Source of the DNA: Burkholderiales bacterium
GTDB taxonomy: Bacteria; Pseudomonadota; Gammaproteobacteria; Burkholderiales; Usitatibacteraceae
Length of the DNA: 53,843 nucleotides
Assembly: GCA_017853245.1 (NCBI GenBank)
Contig: JAFMJY010000002.1
Coordinates: 1 to 53,843 of the forward strand
Reading direction: 5' to 3'
Below the pieces are notes generated by a model, which was not told where the DNA came from, made no database searches, and worked only from the letters and a program-made list of their open reading frames with translations. Both the position numbers and the translations under genes were made by a program. Positions 8,422 through 24,195 of this stretch are shown piece by piece. Positions within the stretch are counted from its first letter, which is position 1. Each line of letters starts with the position of its first letter.

Positions 8422-10130
8422 AGATCCACCACCGTCTCGAGGTATCCCATCCGGGCGCTGCCCACCTTTACCTGCAGGCGGCCCTGGCCTCGCACGACCA
8501 GCGTCACGAAACGCTGCTGGGCATTGCCGCGCGTCCAAGGCATGAAGATGCTGGGGCCGTTGTGCAGGCCCGTTCCCCACCCGTCGATATGGCCCAGCGC
8601 GATGACCGACTCCGACGGCGCCACGACACTCACGCCCGCACCGGCCGTGGCAAGCCTGAGCGGCTCCACGTGCGGAAGCGCTTCTGCCGAAGGCAAGCCC
8701 GTGGTGCCCAGGTATCCCGCGTTGGCGATGCGGAACTCGAGTCGCGTGAGGTCGTCTCCGGCGCGCTCGCGGCTCACCAGCTCGACCGACAGGCGCGGCA
8801 CCAGTGCGGCGACGCGCAGAAAGGCTGCGCTCTGGGAAGCGCAGGTGGCCGGCAGCTCTTCGTAAGGGGGGTTCCAGATGCCGACGCGCCCATCGAAGCC
8901 GCCCACTTCCACGGCACCGATCTGCGGGTGCTCGACCTTCCGCCAGCGGCGAAAGATCCGGCCGGCGTTTCGCTCGCGGTCGAATCGGGCGAGCGCCTGG
9001 AAATCCTTGCGATCCAGTTTCCAGTAGTGCTCAACGAACGGCTTCTTGCGCTCGATGCCCAGCTGATGGAAGAGGTCCCATAGCTCGACCACGTAAGCGA
9101 TGCAGCCGCGCTGGTGATAGGCGTAGTCGGTCAAGTCACCGTGCAGGGGCTTTTCCGGCTCGTAGAGGAACTCGTGATATCCACTCACGCAGGCATAACC
9201 CGTGTGCTCGGTCATCCACGCCTCGACCTGACGGAAGATGGCCAGGTCCGTCTGGTTCATCTTGTGGTCCGGCTGGTCACCCATCGGGCGAATCAGCACG
9301 CCGCCGAACGTGTGCAGGTTCAGCCAGGTGACGATCTCGGGATGGCGCGTCGCGAACTCCAGCACGGCGCGCGTCTCGGGGGCGCTCCCCGGGTAGTGGC
9401 CGGCGCCTGCCTGCTTGGGCTCCGCCGCCCACTGGTACGGGAAATTCCTATTGAAGTCGTAGAGGTTGTCGCCCAGGAAGTTGGGGTCCGGGATCCGACG
9501 GCCGTCGAAATTGACAATTCGGCCCTCGGGATACAGCTTGTAGAACGGGCCCTCGTCCTCCGGCAGGCGGGGCACGAGCACCGGTGGGTCGAGGGGGCGT
9601 CCGTCCAGCCCCCGCAGCTCCACCAATTCGCCCGTGAGGTCCTCCTTCCGCATGTACCCGGTGAGGCCATCACCATCGATGTCGGCCGCCTCCCAGTAGG
9701 CGTGGTCCCGGTTCACGCGGTCGTTCACCGGGCTCGAGCGCACGTAGCGGCCCTTCTTGAGCACTTCCTCGGCGCCGTCCGGGGAAATGCGCGGGACCAC
9801 GTAGAAAAGAGCCTCGCGAATGGCCTGCGCCATGTGCGCCGGCAGGTCCGCCTCGCCCGCCCGGTTGGCGCCGCGGTGGATGGCAATCACATCTTCGGCG
9901 ATGGCGAGCGCGACACTGCTGCCGCACACCTCCGAGGCGTGCATGTTGCCGTCGACCCAGATGGCGGGGCGAATGCGATCCGGATCGGGGCCGATGGTGA
10001 GGATGGGAATGTCGCGGCCCGCGGCCGACTGGCCGAGGCTTCCCAGCCGAACGATGTCGGGATGCTGCTTGGCCCACTGGGAGAGCTGGCCCTGGATTTC
10101 GGAAAAGTCGAGGTAGCGTTGGCGAAACAT
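8418..10130 (-). CDS. M14-family zinc metallocarboxypeptidase-like protein
   Basis: A 570-residue protein of the M14 carboxypeptidase family. The zinc ligands H and E are in MHASE (about residue 60), the third His is in LNLHTFGG and the catalytic Glu in VVELWD. The peptidase domain fills about residues 1-390; the remaining 180 residues (from about [12 protein letters not shown]) form a beta-rich C-terminal domain. No signal peptide is seen, so it is probably cytoplasmic. The frame stays open back to 10211, but ATG 10130 is preferred because AAGGA precedes it by about 8 bases and the protein then starts in conserved-looking sequence. It is the third gene after hslO and the tautomerase. Confidence 0.82.
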   Translation of the reverse strand: MFRQRYLDFSEIQGQLSQWAKQHPDIVRLGSLGQSAAGRDIPILTIGPDPDRIRPAIWVDGNMHASEVCGSSVALAIAEDVIAIHRGANRAGEADLPAHMAQAIREALFYVVPRISPDGAEEVLKKGRYVRSSPVNDRVNRDHAYWEAADIDGDGLTGYMRKEDLTGELVELRGLDGRPLDPPVLVPRLPEDEGPFYKLYPEGRIVNFDGRRIPDPNFLGDNLYDFNRNFPYQWAAEPKQAGAGHYPGSAPETRAVLEFATRHPEIVTWLNLHTFGGVLIRPMGDQPDHKMNQTDLAIFRQVEAWMTEHTGYACVSGYHEFLYEPEKPLHGDLTDYAYHQRGCIAYVVELWDLFHQLGIERKKPFVEHYWKLDRKDFQALARFDRERNAGRIFRRWRKVEHPQIGAVEVGGFDGRVGIWNPPYEELPATCASQSAAFLRVAALVPRLSVELVSRERAGDDLTRLEFRIANAGYLGTTGLPSAEALPHVEPLRLATAGAGVSVVAPSESVIALGHIDGWGTGLHNGPSIFMPWTRGNAQQRFVTLVVRGQGRLQVKVGSARMGYLETVVDL

Positions 10131-10152
10131 GACGGCGTCCTTTCGAGGGAAG

Positions 10153-10347
10153 TCAGCCCGGCTTGCGGTCGGACCACAGCTCACCGCCGGTTGCCCAATC
10201 CGACCGTGCAACGTCCTGGAAAATCACGTCCACCGACGATGCGGCCACCCCCAGAGACTGAACCGTTGCCTCGGTGAGCGCCTTGGCGAGCGATCGCTTC
10301 TGTTCCAGGGTTCGGCCCTCGAAGAGTTCAACGCGCAAGGTGGGCAT
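10153..10347 (-). CDS. 4-oxalocrotonate tautomerase-family protein
   Basis: A 64-residue small tautomerase. The initiator Met is followed by Pro, the N-terminal catalytic base once Met is removed. The pattern [16 protein letters not shown] then the helix [12 protein letters not shown] and a DVIFQDV strand fits the 4-OT fold of 60-65 residues that assembles into hexamers. Specific substrate unknown. The gene sits 38 bases after hslO and 22 bases before the M14 peptidase on the same strand. Confidence 0.85.
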   Translation of the reverse strand: MPTLRVELFEGRTLEQKRSLAKALTEATVQSLGVAASSVDVIFQDVARSDWATGGELWSDRKPG

Positions 10348-10385
10348 GGGGTCTCCGGTGTCAGTGTTCAGAAAGGGTTTGCAGG

Positions 10386-11258
10386 TCAGTCGGGGAAAAT
10401 GCGCGCCACGTCTTCGCGCGTGAATCGGTACTCCTGGTTGCAGAGCTCGTCGTGCACGGCGATCACGCCCTCCGCATCGAGCGTGGCATCGACCTCGGCG
10501 CGGCCCAACCCGCGCAGCATGGCAATCACCTTGTCCTCGCTGCGGGAGCAGCCATCGGCCACTTCGCGCGCCGGGTAGACGCGGATGTCGTCGTCCGGGA
10601 ACAGTGCCGTGACAAGGCCCGCGAGGCCCGCTTCGCCGGGGGCGGCCGCGGCAAGCGCCTGCGGCGCGCGGCGCGCCGCCTCTTGCTGCACCCGCGCCCA
10701 GGCACTCGGATCCTTTCGATCAGCGCCGGGGAGTTTTTGCAGCACAAGGGCTGTCACAGCCTCTTCGCTGGAATGCACCCAGACATGCGTGGGCACCTGC
10801 TCGCTCAAGTCGAAATAGCGCTCGAAGCACTCGGCGAGCGTCGCGCCCTCGAGCGGCACGATCGATTGGAAGTGCCGCCCGGTGGCGTGGTTTTCGAGCG
10901 TCAGCGCGAGGCGACCGTTGGCGAGCAGGTCCTGGATGGTCGCGGTATCGGCAAGGGCGCTATCGGGCGCTGCCTTGATCATGGCTCGCAGATGCAGGTC
11001 CTGCGTGCAATCGGCTATCGCCAGCGACACGGGGCCCTCGCCCATCACCTGCAGCACGGCCCTGCCGGGCGCCTTGAGGCCCGCCGCGATGATCACGGCG
11101 AGGCTCGCAAACTCGCCCAAGAGGGCGAGCAACGGCTTCGGGTAGGGGCGACGGGAAGCTATCTGTCGCCAGAGCGGGCCCAGGTGCACGGCCTCGCCAC
11201 GGATGTCGGCAGCCTCGAGAAGAAATCGCTGGTGCAGCCCGGGCGACTCGGCATTCAT
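10386..11258 (-). CDS. hslO: Hsp33 family molecular chaperone HslO with altered zinc site
   Basis: A 290-residue Hsp33 (usual length about 290). ATG 11258 is preferred over the upstream in-frame Met at 11324 because Hsp33 proteins begin just before an L-H-R-F-L-type segment, here LHQRFLLE. The core domain is recognisable (LLALLGEFASLAVIIAAGLK, LQVMGEGPVSL). Normally a C-terminal CxC-x(27-32)-CxxC zinc switch makes the chaperone redox-activated. Here the first Cys of each pair is Asp: D235-G-C237 and D270-E-L-C273, with 32 residues between C237 and D270. The spacing is preserved but only two thiols remain, so the classic two-disulfide switch cannot form. It heads an apparent operon with the tautomerase and the M14 peptidase. 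Confidence 0.9.
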   Translation of the reverse strand: MNAESPGLHQRFLLEAADIRGEAVHLGPLWRQIASRRPYPKPLLALLGEFASLAVIIAAGLKAPGRAVLQVMGEGPVSLAIADCTQDLHLRAMIKAAPDSALADTATIQDLLANGRLALTLENHATGRHFQSIVPLEGATLAECFERYFDLSEQVPTHVWVHSSEEAVTALVLQKLPGADRKDPSAWARVQQEAARRAPQALAAAAPGEAGLAGLVTALFPDDDIRVYPAREVADGCSRSEDKVIAMLRGLGRAEVDATLDAEGVIAVHDELCNQEYRFTREDVARIFPD

Positions 11259-11344
11259 GGGCAAATGATAACCGCGGTCCGCTCGCATCGAGCCACTGCG
11301 CGCCTTGTGCGAACATCGAGGCACGCCAACCCTCGCTCAAGCGC

Positions 11345-12175
11345 ATGGAAAACCCCGCCATCATCGCCGTTGCCATCACCGGATCCGTCCCCCGCAAGAA
11401 GGACAACCCGGCCTTGCCGGTTCAGCCGGCCGAGCAGGTGGAGTCGACGCACGAGGCCTTCGAGGCAGGCGCGACCCTGGTGCACATTCATGTGCGCAAC
11501 GACGACGAGTCTTCCGGCTCGGACCCGGCGAAGTTCGCTGCCGTGCAGGAGGGCGTGCGCAAGCACTGCCCGGGCATGATCATCCAGTTCTCGACCGGAG
11601 GCCGGGGGCGCGAGGCCGCGGCGCGCGGCGCGATGCTCCACCTCAAGCCCGACATGGCCTCTCTTGCCACCGGCTCGGTCAACTTCCCCACCTTTGTCTA
11701 TGAGAACCCGCCCGCTTTCATCGACCAGTTGGCCACGACCATGCTCGAACACGACATCAAGCCCGAGTGCGAAATCTTCGACCTCGCCATGCTCTACAAC
11801 GCGGCCGACCTGATGAAGCGCGGCCTGTTGAAGCCCCCGCCGCACGTGCAGTTCGTGATGGGCATCAAGGGGGCCATGCCCGCGCGGCGAAGCATCCTGG
11901 AGTTCCTCATCGCCGAGGCGAAGGCCGTGCTGCCCGGCGCCACGTGGACCGCAGCGGGCATCGCGCGACACCAGCAGGAAGTGGCGCGCTGGGCGCTCGA
12001 GCTGGGTGGCCACTGCCGTACGGGCCTGGAGGACAACATTCGCTTCGACGAGACGCGGCTCGCGAGGAGCAATGCGGAGCTAGTGACCAAGGTGGTCGAC
12101 GAATGCGCCCGTTTCGGGCGGCGGCCCGCCACCTGCGCCGAGGCGCGGGCCTTGCTGGGGCTCGCCGCCGCCTAG
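11345..12175 (+). CDS. BKACE family (3-keto-5-aminohexanoate cleavage enzyme-like) protein
   Basis: A 276-residue TIM-barrel enzyme of the beta-keto acid cleavage (DUF849) family, which condenses a beta-keto acid with acetyl-CoA to give acetoacetate and a new CoA ester. The family metal-site motif is visible as VHIHVR (about residues 42-47), with later conserved segments QFSTGG, PECEIFD, FVMGIKG and the Glu-containing GLEDNIR near residue 223. The length matches the family. Substrate specificity in this family varies widely and is not predictable here. It is divergent from hslO; the 86-base gap 11259-11344 should hold both promoters, but no strong box pair was found. Confidence 0.9.
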   Translation: MENPAIIAVAITGSVPRKKDNPALPVQPAEQVESTHEAFEAGATLVHIHVRNDDESSGSDPAKFAAVQEGVRKHCPGMIIQFSTGGRGREAAARGAMLHLKPDMASLATGSVNFPTFVYENPPAFIDQLATTMLEHDIKPECEIFDLAMLYNAADLMKRGLLKPPPHVQFVMGIKGAMPARRSILEFLIAEAKAVLPGATWTAAGIARHQQEVARWALELGGHCRTGLEDNIRFDETRLARSNAELVTKVVDECARFGRRPATCAEARALLGLAAA

Positions 12176-12209
12176 GCTTTGCGGCGGGGAGCTCCCGCCC
12201 CGCCAGACA

Positions 12210-12449
12210 TCAGAGCTTGTTGTGAGTGCCGTCGCAAAGCGGCGCCTTGGCGCTCGCCTTGCAGCCGCAGAAGTAGGCCTTGCCCGACTTTTCCGCTTTG
12301 TAGGGCGTCGGCACGAAGGAGGTGCTCTTGTGCGAGCCGTCACAGAACGGCTGCGTGGCGCTTTGGCCACAGGCACACCAGTAGTAGGTCTTGCCCGCCT
12401 CGACATCGACGGCGTAGGGGGCCTTTTGGGCGATCGTGGGCTGCTCCAT
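12210..12449 (-). CDS. CDGSH iron-sulfur domain-containing protein
   Basis: A 79-residue protein made of two CDGSH-type [2Fe-2S] motifs. The first is C-A-C-x(6)-P-F-C-D-G-S-H and the second C-G-C-x(6)-P-L-C-D-G-T-H; each supplies three Cys and one His. Tandem double-CDGSH proteins are common small soluble electron-transfer or redox-sensing proteins. The frame extends to GTG 12461 and ATG 12458, but the sequence AGGTGA forms a strong ribosome-binding site 8 bases before ATG 12449, so that start is chosen. It converges with the BKACE gene 34 bases away. Confidence 0.85.
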   Translation of the reverse strand: MEQPTIAQKAPYAVDVEAGKTYYWCACGQSATQPFCDGSHKSTSFVPTPYKAEKSGKAYFCGCKASAKAPLCDGTHNKL

Positions 12450-12524
12450 GTCGGGCATCACCTGCGTTGGTAAGGGCGCCGCAATTATAGGCGGCGGCAG
12501 CGCCGCGCAATGCCGCGCTATGCG

Positions 12525-12546
12525 CTACTCGCCGTTCACCGAGTAG
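12525..12546. repeat. Inverted repeat at the left edge of the AT-rich patch
   Basis: CTACTCG (12525-12531) and CGAGTAG (12540-12546) are perfect 7-base arms around an 8-base loop. No T-run follows on either side, so it is a poor terminator. It coincides with the composition change between flanking GC-rich sequence and the AT-richer patch. A second dyad, CGGCTG and CAGCCG with an 8-base loop, lies at 12617-12636. Confidence 0.35.
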
Positions 12547-12671
12547 TCGATCTTGGCAGGAGAGTTAAGGCGATTCAGCAGGTCATCGACGATGTTGTAT
12601 ATTGGCCATTGATAATCGGCTGTGTCACACCAGCCGAATTTAAACGTCCTAAAACCAAAACCCAGGGCTTG
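12525..12671 (-). pseudogene. Possible 3' remnant of a gene (48 codons, no start)
   Basis: Reading the minus strand from the in-frame stop at 12672-12674 to TAG 12525-12527 gives 48 sense codons with a protein-like composition: aromatic- and Asp-rich, with WCDTADYQWPIYNIVDDLLN then INRL-type and KIDYSVNGE-type residues. No plausible start codon precedes most of it, so at best it is the tail of a truncated gene at the left edge of the AT-rich patch. A chance open stretch cannot be excluded because the opposite strand is open as well. No family recognised. Confidence 0.25.
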
Positions 12672-12735
12672 CTACTGTCGAGTATCTTTGGTCCGGCCAA
12701 GTATGTAATTCACCCGGAAAGGATTATTGGGAATC

Positions 12736-13731
12736 ATGAAAAATTTATTTTTAACGATATCGTTAGTTTTGTCTTTTAGTGTATCGGCATCCACAGAAAA
12801 TATATCTGCGCTAAAGACTCCTCCCTCAGCCATTGCCTCAATGAATGAACAAGAATTAAATGAATTTGGCTTGGCGACCGCAAGGCAGGCCTACGCCATC
12901 TTATCCAAGGTGGGCAGCCCTACGGGTCAAATCGGCGGGACACTCAATCAGGCAGACAAGAATTCCGTGAATAATGCCAAGACGCTGTTGGATGACAATG
13001 CCCTGATCCAGCGTTCTTCATTAAATTATGGCCTTACCAAGGAAACTTACATTCCAACTGATGTTGATACCTTTCAGATTGACAGGTTAAAAACGACCCG
13101 CGCGGCTGGTGATGCTCTCGTTATGACTTATAACGTTAGCCTTCCCAATCGGGTTGATCTTAAAACGGGTGCGGTCATGAGCGGAAAATCAATGCCCCGT
13201 ATCACTGTCATCCGCTGGAATAATAAACAAAAACAATGGCTGGTCTTTTCGCATGCTGATTTTGATACGCCTGAGGCCATATTGTGTGGCGATGAGTCTT
13301 TGAGAATGGCGCCTAAGAAATCTCAGTTTGAAGAAGCCGATATTGCACTTGGCAAGCAGACTCTTGATGATTTTGTTCAATCGCACCTACAAGTCGGCAA
13401 GCCCAAACGAGGAAAAGGTTATCAGTCCATCTTTGCTAGCGGAGAGCGCTTTGCTGGCGGAGAGCGAAATACGCCCATTTCGCTCAAAGTCAAGGTTGAG
13501 CCCAAAAATGTTGAAGCGATCCGCTCTGATCGCCTGCTAGCCATCCGTTTCGACCTGCCCAATGCCCTTACTGTGGGCGGCGAGGCCGTGGCACAAAATT
13601 ACAGCCCGCGATTACAAACCTGGCAACTCAGCCAAGATGGCCGCTGGGAACTCATTGCAGCCGCTATATTTGGGGTTACTGCAAAAGTTGCCGAAGGCAT
13701 CAAATGTGTTCCCCAGACGCAACCCAAGTAA
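12736..13731 (+). CDS. Orphan secreted protein in an AT-rich patch, possible NTF2/DUF4440-like domain
   Basis: A 331-residue protein starting with a typical signal peptide (MKNLFLTISLVLSFSVSAS, cleavage about residue 19-20). ATG 12736 is preferred over the in-frame TTG at 12727 because it begins exactly at the leader. A central region (about residues 80-180) ends with a strand pattern RITVIRWNN...WLVFSHADFDTP that recalls NTF2-like (SnoaL/DUF4440) domains; this is tentative. The C-terminal 90 residues are of unknown fold. Base composition is foreign: the line 13021-13080 has only 20 G/C in 60 bases, against clearly GC-rich neighbours, and codons such as TTA, AAT and AAA are frequent. This suggests horizontal acquisition. 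The 274-base gap on its left holds two small dyads and a possible remnant but no other gene. Confidence 0.7.
   Translation: MKNLFLTISLVLSFSVSASTENISALKTPPSAIASMNEQELNEFGLATARQAYAILSKVGSPTGQIGGTLNQADKNSVNNAKTLLDDNALIQRSSLNYGLTKETYIPTDVDTFQIDRLKTTRAAGDALVMTYNVSLPNRVDLKTGAVMSGKSMPRITVIRWNNKQKQWLVFSHADFDTPEAILCGDESLRMAPKKSQFEEADIALGKQTLDDFVQSHLQVGKPKRGKGYQSIFASGERFAGGERNTPISLKVKVEPKNVEAIRSDRLLAIRFDLPNALTVGGEAVAQNYSPRLQTWQLSQDGRWELIAAAIFGVTAKVAEGIKCVPQTQPK
13432..13467 (+). repeat. In-frame tandem duplication of 18 bases
   Basis: Two adjacent 18-base units (13432-13449 and 13450-13467) differ at two positions and encode FASGER then FAGGER inside the orphan secreted protein. The duplication keeps the frame. 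Confidence 0.7.
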
Positions 13732-13937
13732 GTATCTTTTGGAAGTCCCCGACTCATTGAAGTATTTTGAGAAGTGGTGATCCAGCCTTCCCTCGGATCT
13801 CAGCCGAAGAATGGTGGCACTTAATGACTCTTGGTAGCGACTCAGCGGACGCACGCCAAGGATGCCAAGTCCACTGTGAACTCAGGGGATGTTCAGGAGA
13901 CTTTCACAGGGCCTCTGCGAGAGAGGTCCTTCCCCCA
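13732..13937. other. Intergenic stretch without a recognisable gene
   Basis: These 206 bases separate the orphan gene from the end of glmS. Composition climbs back to GC-rich from left to right. Short open frames occur on both strands, but none has a convincing start, codon pattern or recognisable domain. A hairpin at 13909-13929 next to glmS is the only structured element seen. Confidence 0.5.
13909..13929 (-). terminator. Candidate transcription terminator of the glmU-glmS transcript
   Basis: GGGCCTCT (13909-13916) pairs with AGAGGTCC (13922-13929) over 8 base pairs including one G-U, with a 5-base loop, starting 9 bases after the glmS stop. In the glmS direction no strong U-run follows, so an intrinsic terminator is possible but weak. 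Confidence 0.35.
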
Positions 13938-15767
<1,830 letters not shown>

Positions 15768-15782
15768 GGTCGCCGACCCTCG

Positions 15783-17138
15783 CTACTTTTTCGGCCGCTT
15801 CCAGCCGGCGCGCGTGACCTGCTTCTTCTCTGTCACCGTGAGCTCGCCTGGGGGGACGTCCTTGGTGATGGTGGCGCCAGCGCCCACGGTGGCGCCACGA
15901 CCCACCGTCACGGGCGCAACCAACTGCACGTCTGAGCCGATGTGAACGTCATCCTCGATCACGGTGCGGTGCTTGTGGGCGCCGTCGTAGTTGCAGGTAA
16001 TTGTGCCGGCGCCGATGTTCACTCTCGCGCCGACTTGGCTATCGCCGATGTAGGCCAGGTGGTTCGCCTTGCTCGCCTCGCCAAGCTGGCTCGCCTTCAC
16101 CTCGACGAAGTTGCCGATGTGAACCTCGTTGGCAAGCGTCGTGCCGGGGCGGATACGCGCGTACGGGCCGATCCGGGCACGCTCGCCGATCGACGCTTCC
16201 TCGATGAGGGAAAAGGGCAGAACCTCCGTGCCAGCACCGACCGTCGCGTCCTTCAGAATGCAGTTGGCGCCGATGCGCACGCCGTCGCCCAGCACGACGC
16301 GTCCCTCGAAAAGGCAATTGACGTCGATGGACACGTCGCGGCCGCACGAAAGCTCACCGCGCACGTCCAGGCGCGCGGGGTCGGCCAGCGTCACGCCGGC
16401 ATCGAGAAGGGCTTTCGCGTGGTCCATCTGCAGCAGGCGCTCCAGGCGCGCGAGTTCCAGTTTCGAATTGACGCCAAGACACTCGGTTTCAGTGTGTGGG
16501 TGACAGGTGGCCACGGGATAGCCCTCTGCCACCGCAGCAGACACGATGTCCGTCAGATAGTACTCGCCCTGGGCGTTGGCGTTCGAGACGGCGGCCAGCC
16601 ACCCGGAGAGCTTGCGGGCGGGCGCGGCAAGCATGCCGGTGTTGATTTCCCGCAGCGCCTTCTGCGCGTCGGTGGCATCGCGGTCCTCGACGATCGCCGC
16701 CACGCCACCCGCGGTGTCACGCACGATCCGCCCATAGCCCGTCGCATCCTCCACCTCCTGGGTGAGGAGTGCCAGCGCTCCCGGGGCGGCCTCGTCGACG
16801 AGTGTTCGAAGTGTTTCGGCACGTATGCGAGGCACGTCGCCGTAGAGGACCAGAACGACGCCGTCGGGAGACAGTGCTGGAAGGGCCTGCTGAACGGCGT
16901 GGCCGGTGCCGAGCTGCTGGGCTTGCGCCGCCCAGACGAGACCGGAATTCGCGAAGCGTTGCCGCACGGCCTGGGCACCGTGGCCCACCACCACCACGAT
17001 GCGCTGCGGCGCAAGCGCTTGGGCCGCCCCAATGACATGGTGAAGCATGGTGCGCCCGCCGAGGGGCTGCAGAACCTTGGGCAGGGCCGAGCGCATGCGC
17101 TTGCCCTGGCCCGCAGCGAGGATCACAACCTGAAGCAT
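15783..17138 (-). CDS. glmU: Bifunctional N-acetylglucosamine-1-phosphate uridyltransferase / glucosamine-1-phosphate acetyltransferase
   Basis: A 451-residue GlmU. The N-terminal nucleotidyltransferase shows [14 protein letters not shown] with [10 protein letters not shown] (residues 3-28) and the LYGDVP metal-site segment. From about residue 245 the left-handed beta-helix acetyltransferase has hexapeptide repeats ([27 protein letters not shown] with the catalytic His region after it). It converts GlcN-1-P to UDP-GlcNAc. ATG 17138 is preferred over in-frame GTG 17147: the GTG is itself part of an AGGTGA ribosome-binding site placed 5 bases before the ATG. It is 27 bases downstream of atpC and 15 bases upstream of glmS. 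Confidence 0.96.
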   Translation of the reverse strand: MLQVVILAAGQGKRMRSALPKVLQPLGGRTMLHHVIGAAQALAPQRIVVVVGHGAQAVRQRFANSGLVWAAQAQQLGTGHAVQQALPALSPDGVVLVLYGDVPRIRAETLRTLVDEAAPGALALLTQEVEDATGYGRIVRDTAGGVAAIVEDRDATDAQKALREINTGMLAAPARKLSGWLAAVSNANAQGEYYLTDIVSAAVAEGYPVATCHPHTETECLGVNSKLELARLERLLQMDHAKALLDAGVTLADPARLDVRGELSCGRDVSIDVNCLFEGRVVLGDGVRIGANCILKDATVGAGTEVLPFSLIEEASIGERARIGPYARIRPGTTLANEVHIGNFVEVKASQLGEASKANHLAYIGDSQVGARVNIGAGTITCNYDGAHKHRTVIEDDVHIGSDVQLVAPVTVGRGATVGAGATITKDVPPGELTVTEKKQVTRAGWKRPKK

Positions 17139-17165
17139 GGGGCTCACCTGCGCGCGCCCCCGCGC

Positions 17166-17588
17166 CTAGCGCTGCTGGCGGAGCTTGCGGATGGCGGCGA
17201 GCTGGGCGACCGATTCGGCGAGCGCCGCCTGGGCTTCGGCGATTTCCATCTGGCCGGAGCGATTGGCAATGGCCTCTTCCGCCGCGCGCTTCGCCTCGAG
17301 CGCCTTTTCCTCGTCGAGATTCTCGGCCCGCACGGAGGTGTCAGCAAGCACGGTCACCACATGCGGCTGGACTTCCAGCATGCCGCCCGAGACATAGATC
17401 ACTTCCTCGCGATCCTCGCCGGGGCGCTTGACCCGCACGGTGCCGGGCCGGATGCGCGTGAGGAGGGCGGCGTGGTCGGGCATGATGCCCAGCTCGCCCG
17501 CCTCACCCGGGGCGACGACCAGCTCGGCCTCGCCGGAGAAGATGGCCTGCTCGGCGCTGACGATATCGACTTGAAGGGTCTTGGCCAT
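17166..17588 (-). CDS. atpC: F1Fo ATP synthase epsilon subunit
   Basis: A 140-residue epsilon subunit. The N-terminal beta-sandwich starts [19 protein letters not shown] and contains the conserved [14 protein letters not shown]; a C-terminal two-helix region ([15 protein letters not shown] and the [16 protein letters not shown] end) is the regulatory arm. It belongs to the central stalk and limits wasteful ATP hydrolysis. Last gene of the atp cluster, 6 bases after atpD and followed by glmU. Confidence 0.95.
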   Translation of the reverse strand: MAKTLQVDIVSAEQAIFSGEAELVVAPGEAGELGIMPDHAALLTRIRPGTVRVKRPGEDREEVIYVSGGMLEVQPHVVTVLADTSVRAENLDEEKALEAKRAAEEAIANRSGQMEIAEAQAALAESVAQLAAIRKLRQQR

Positions 17589-17594
17589 GGGCGC

Positions 17595-19962
<2,368 letters not shown>

Positions 19963-20012
19963 CTGTCTTGGTCTCCGGCGCGCCTGTTGCCAGGCCTCGC
20001 CGCGCTAGGGTT

Positions 20013-21554
<1,542 letters not shown>

Positions 21555-21581
21555 GGAGTGCTCCGATTGCGTGTTCTGGGG

Positions 21582-22118
21582 TCAGCGCGTGAGGGCGCCT
21601 GCCATTTGCTCAAGGGCATCGCGTACCGAGGCGTGAATCACCTCGTCGCCCACATAGATCCGCGCCCCGCCGATGAGGGTTTCATCCACCTCGACGGTGG
21701 CCTCGATTTGGCGTCCGTACCGGGCGCCCAGGGCTTTTGCCAAGGCATCCCGATCGCTCGCTGTCAGCGGCATGGCCGAGACGAGCCGAACGGGGAGAAT
21801 GCTTTCATGGGCCAGCTTGAGCGCCTCAAACTGCCTCGCGATCTCCGGCAGCAGGCTTGCGCGGTCAGCCTCCACCAGAACGGCGACAAGATTACGAACC
21901 GCCGGCGCCAGCCCCTCGCCACCGACCCCGAAGAAGAGGTCCAGCTTTCCCGGGCGTTCCAGCTGCGGGTTGGCGAGGATGGCCGCCATCTGGGCGTCCG
22001 CTGCGATGGCCCCGGCCAGATCCAGTCCGTCCTGCCAGCGGGCGAGGTCTGCCGCTTCAACCGCCGAGCGGAATGCCGCTTCGGCGTAGGGGCGGGCGAC
22101 GGTGGCAAGTTCAGCCAT
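21582..22118 (-). CDS. atpH: F1Fo ATP synthase delta subunit
   Basis: A 178-residue delta subunit, the peripheral-stalk cap that holds alpha to subunit b. The N-terminal helical bundle begins ATVARPYAEAAFRSAVEA, and the C-terminal domain has the conserved strand pair VRLVSAMPL and the IGGARIYVGDEVIHASVRDAL end. Sequence conservation of this family is low, but length and position between atpF (9-base gap) and atpA (27-base gap) make the call firm. Confidence 0.95.
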   Translation of the reverse strand: MAELATVARPYAEAAFRSAVEAADLARWQDGLDLAGAIAADAQMAAILANPQLERPGKLDLFFGVGGEGLAPAVRNLVAVLVEADRASLLPEIARQFEALKLAHESILPVRLVSAMPLTASDRDALAKALGARYGRQIEATVEVDETLIGGARIYVGDEVIHASVRDALEQMAGALTR

Positions 22119-22127
22119 GGGGTTGCC

Positions 22128-22598
22128 TTAGAGCTGCGACTTCAGTTGCGCGAGCATGTCCGCGTGCGCCTTTGCGTCCACCTCTCGGCGGAGAATCTTC
22201 TCCGCCCCGGCGACGGCCAGCGAGGCGACCTGCTCGCGAAGGGCGGTGCGCGCTTTCGCGGCCTCGGAGGCGATTTGCTCGCGCGCGCCAGCGATGATGC
22301 GGTCGGCCTCGGCCTTGGCTGCCACCCGGGCTTCCTCGATGATCTGCGCAGCACGCTTCTCACTGTCGGCGAGCACAGCGGACGCGCGCTCGCGGGCCTC
22401 CTTGAGCGACGCATCCCCACGGCGCTCGGCCTCCACCAGGGCGACCTTGCCCTTCTCGGCAGCGGCCAGCCCGTCGGCAATGCGCTTGTTGCGATCGTCG
22501 ATGGCGCGGTTGAGCGGCGGCCAGATGAACTTGACCGCGAACCAGATGAGGAAAGCGAACGACAGCGCCTGGACGAACAAGGTCGCGTTGATGTTCAT
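22128..22598 (-). CDS. atpF: F1Fo ATP synthase b subunit
   Basis: A 156-residue b subunit. One N-terminal membrane helix (about residues 6-26, [20 protein letters not shown]) is followed by a long charged, Ala-rich amphipathic helix that forms the dimeric peripheral stalk (for example the [19 protein letters not shown] region). The conserved [14 protein letters not shown] junction is present. Only one b gene is found, as expected for a homodimeric stalk. Confidence 0.96.
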   Translation of the reverse strand: MNINATLFVQALSFAFLIWFAVKFIWPPLNRAIDDRNKRIADGLAAAEKGKVALVEAERRGDASLKEARERASAVLADSEKRAAQIIEEARVAAKAEADRIIAGAREQIASEAAKARTALREQVASLAVAGAEKILRREVDAKAHADMLAQLKSQL

Positions 22599-22627
22599 GG
22601 CGAACGACCCCTACCGGGAGCGAAGGG

Positions 22628-24136
<1,509 letters not shown>

Positions 24137-24195
24137 GCGCTCGCCGCTACCGACCCGGGAACGGCGAGGACGGCCCGTGCCACAAAAACTTTGGG

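Noticed and set aside
12510-12779. An 89-codon plus-strand open frame left of the orphan secreted gene
   Set aside because: No ribosome-binding site, no domain, and it runs into the start of the orphan gene. The opposite strand looks more protein-like.
13732-13937. Possible Tn7-type attachment or transposon end downstream of glmS
   Set aside because: No TGT...ACA ends, target duplication or transposase fragment could be identified by eye.
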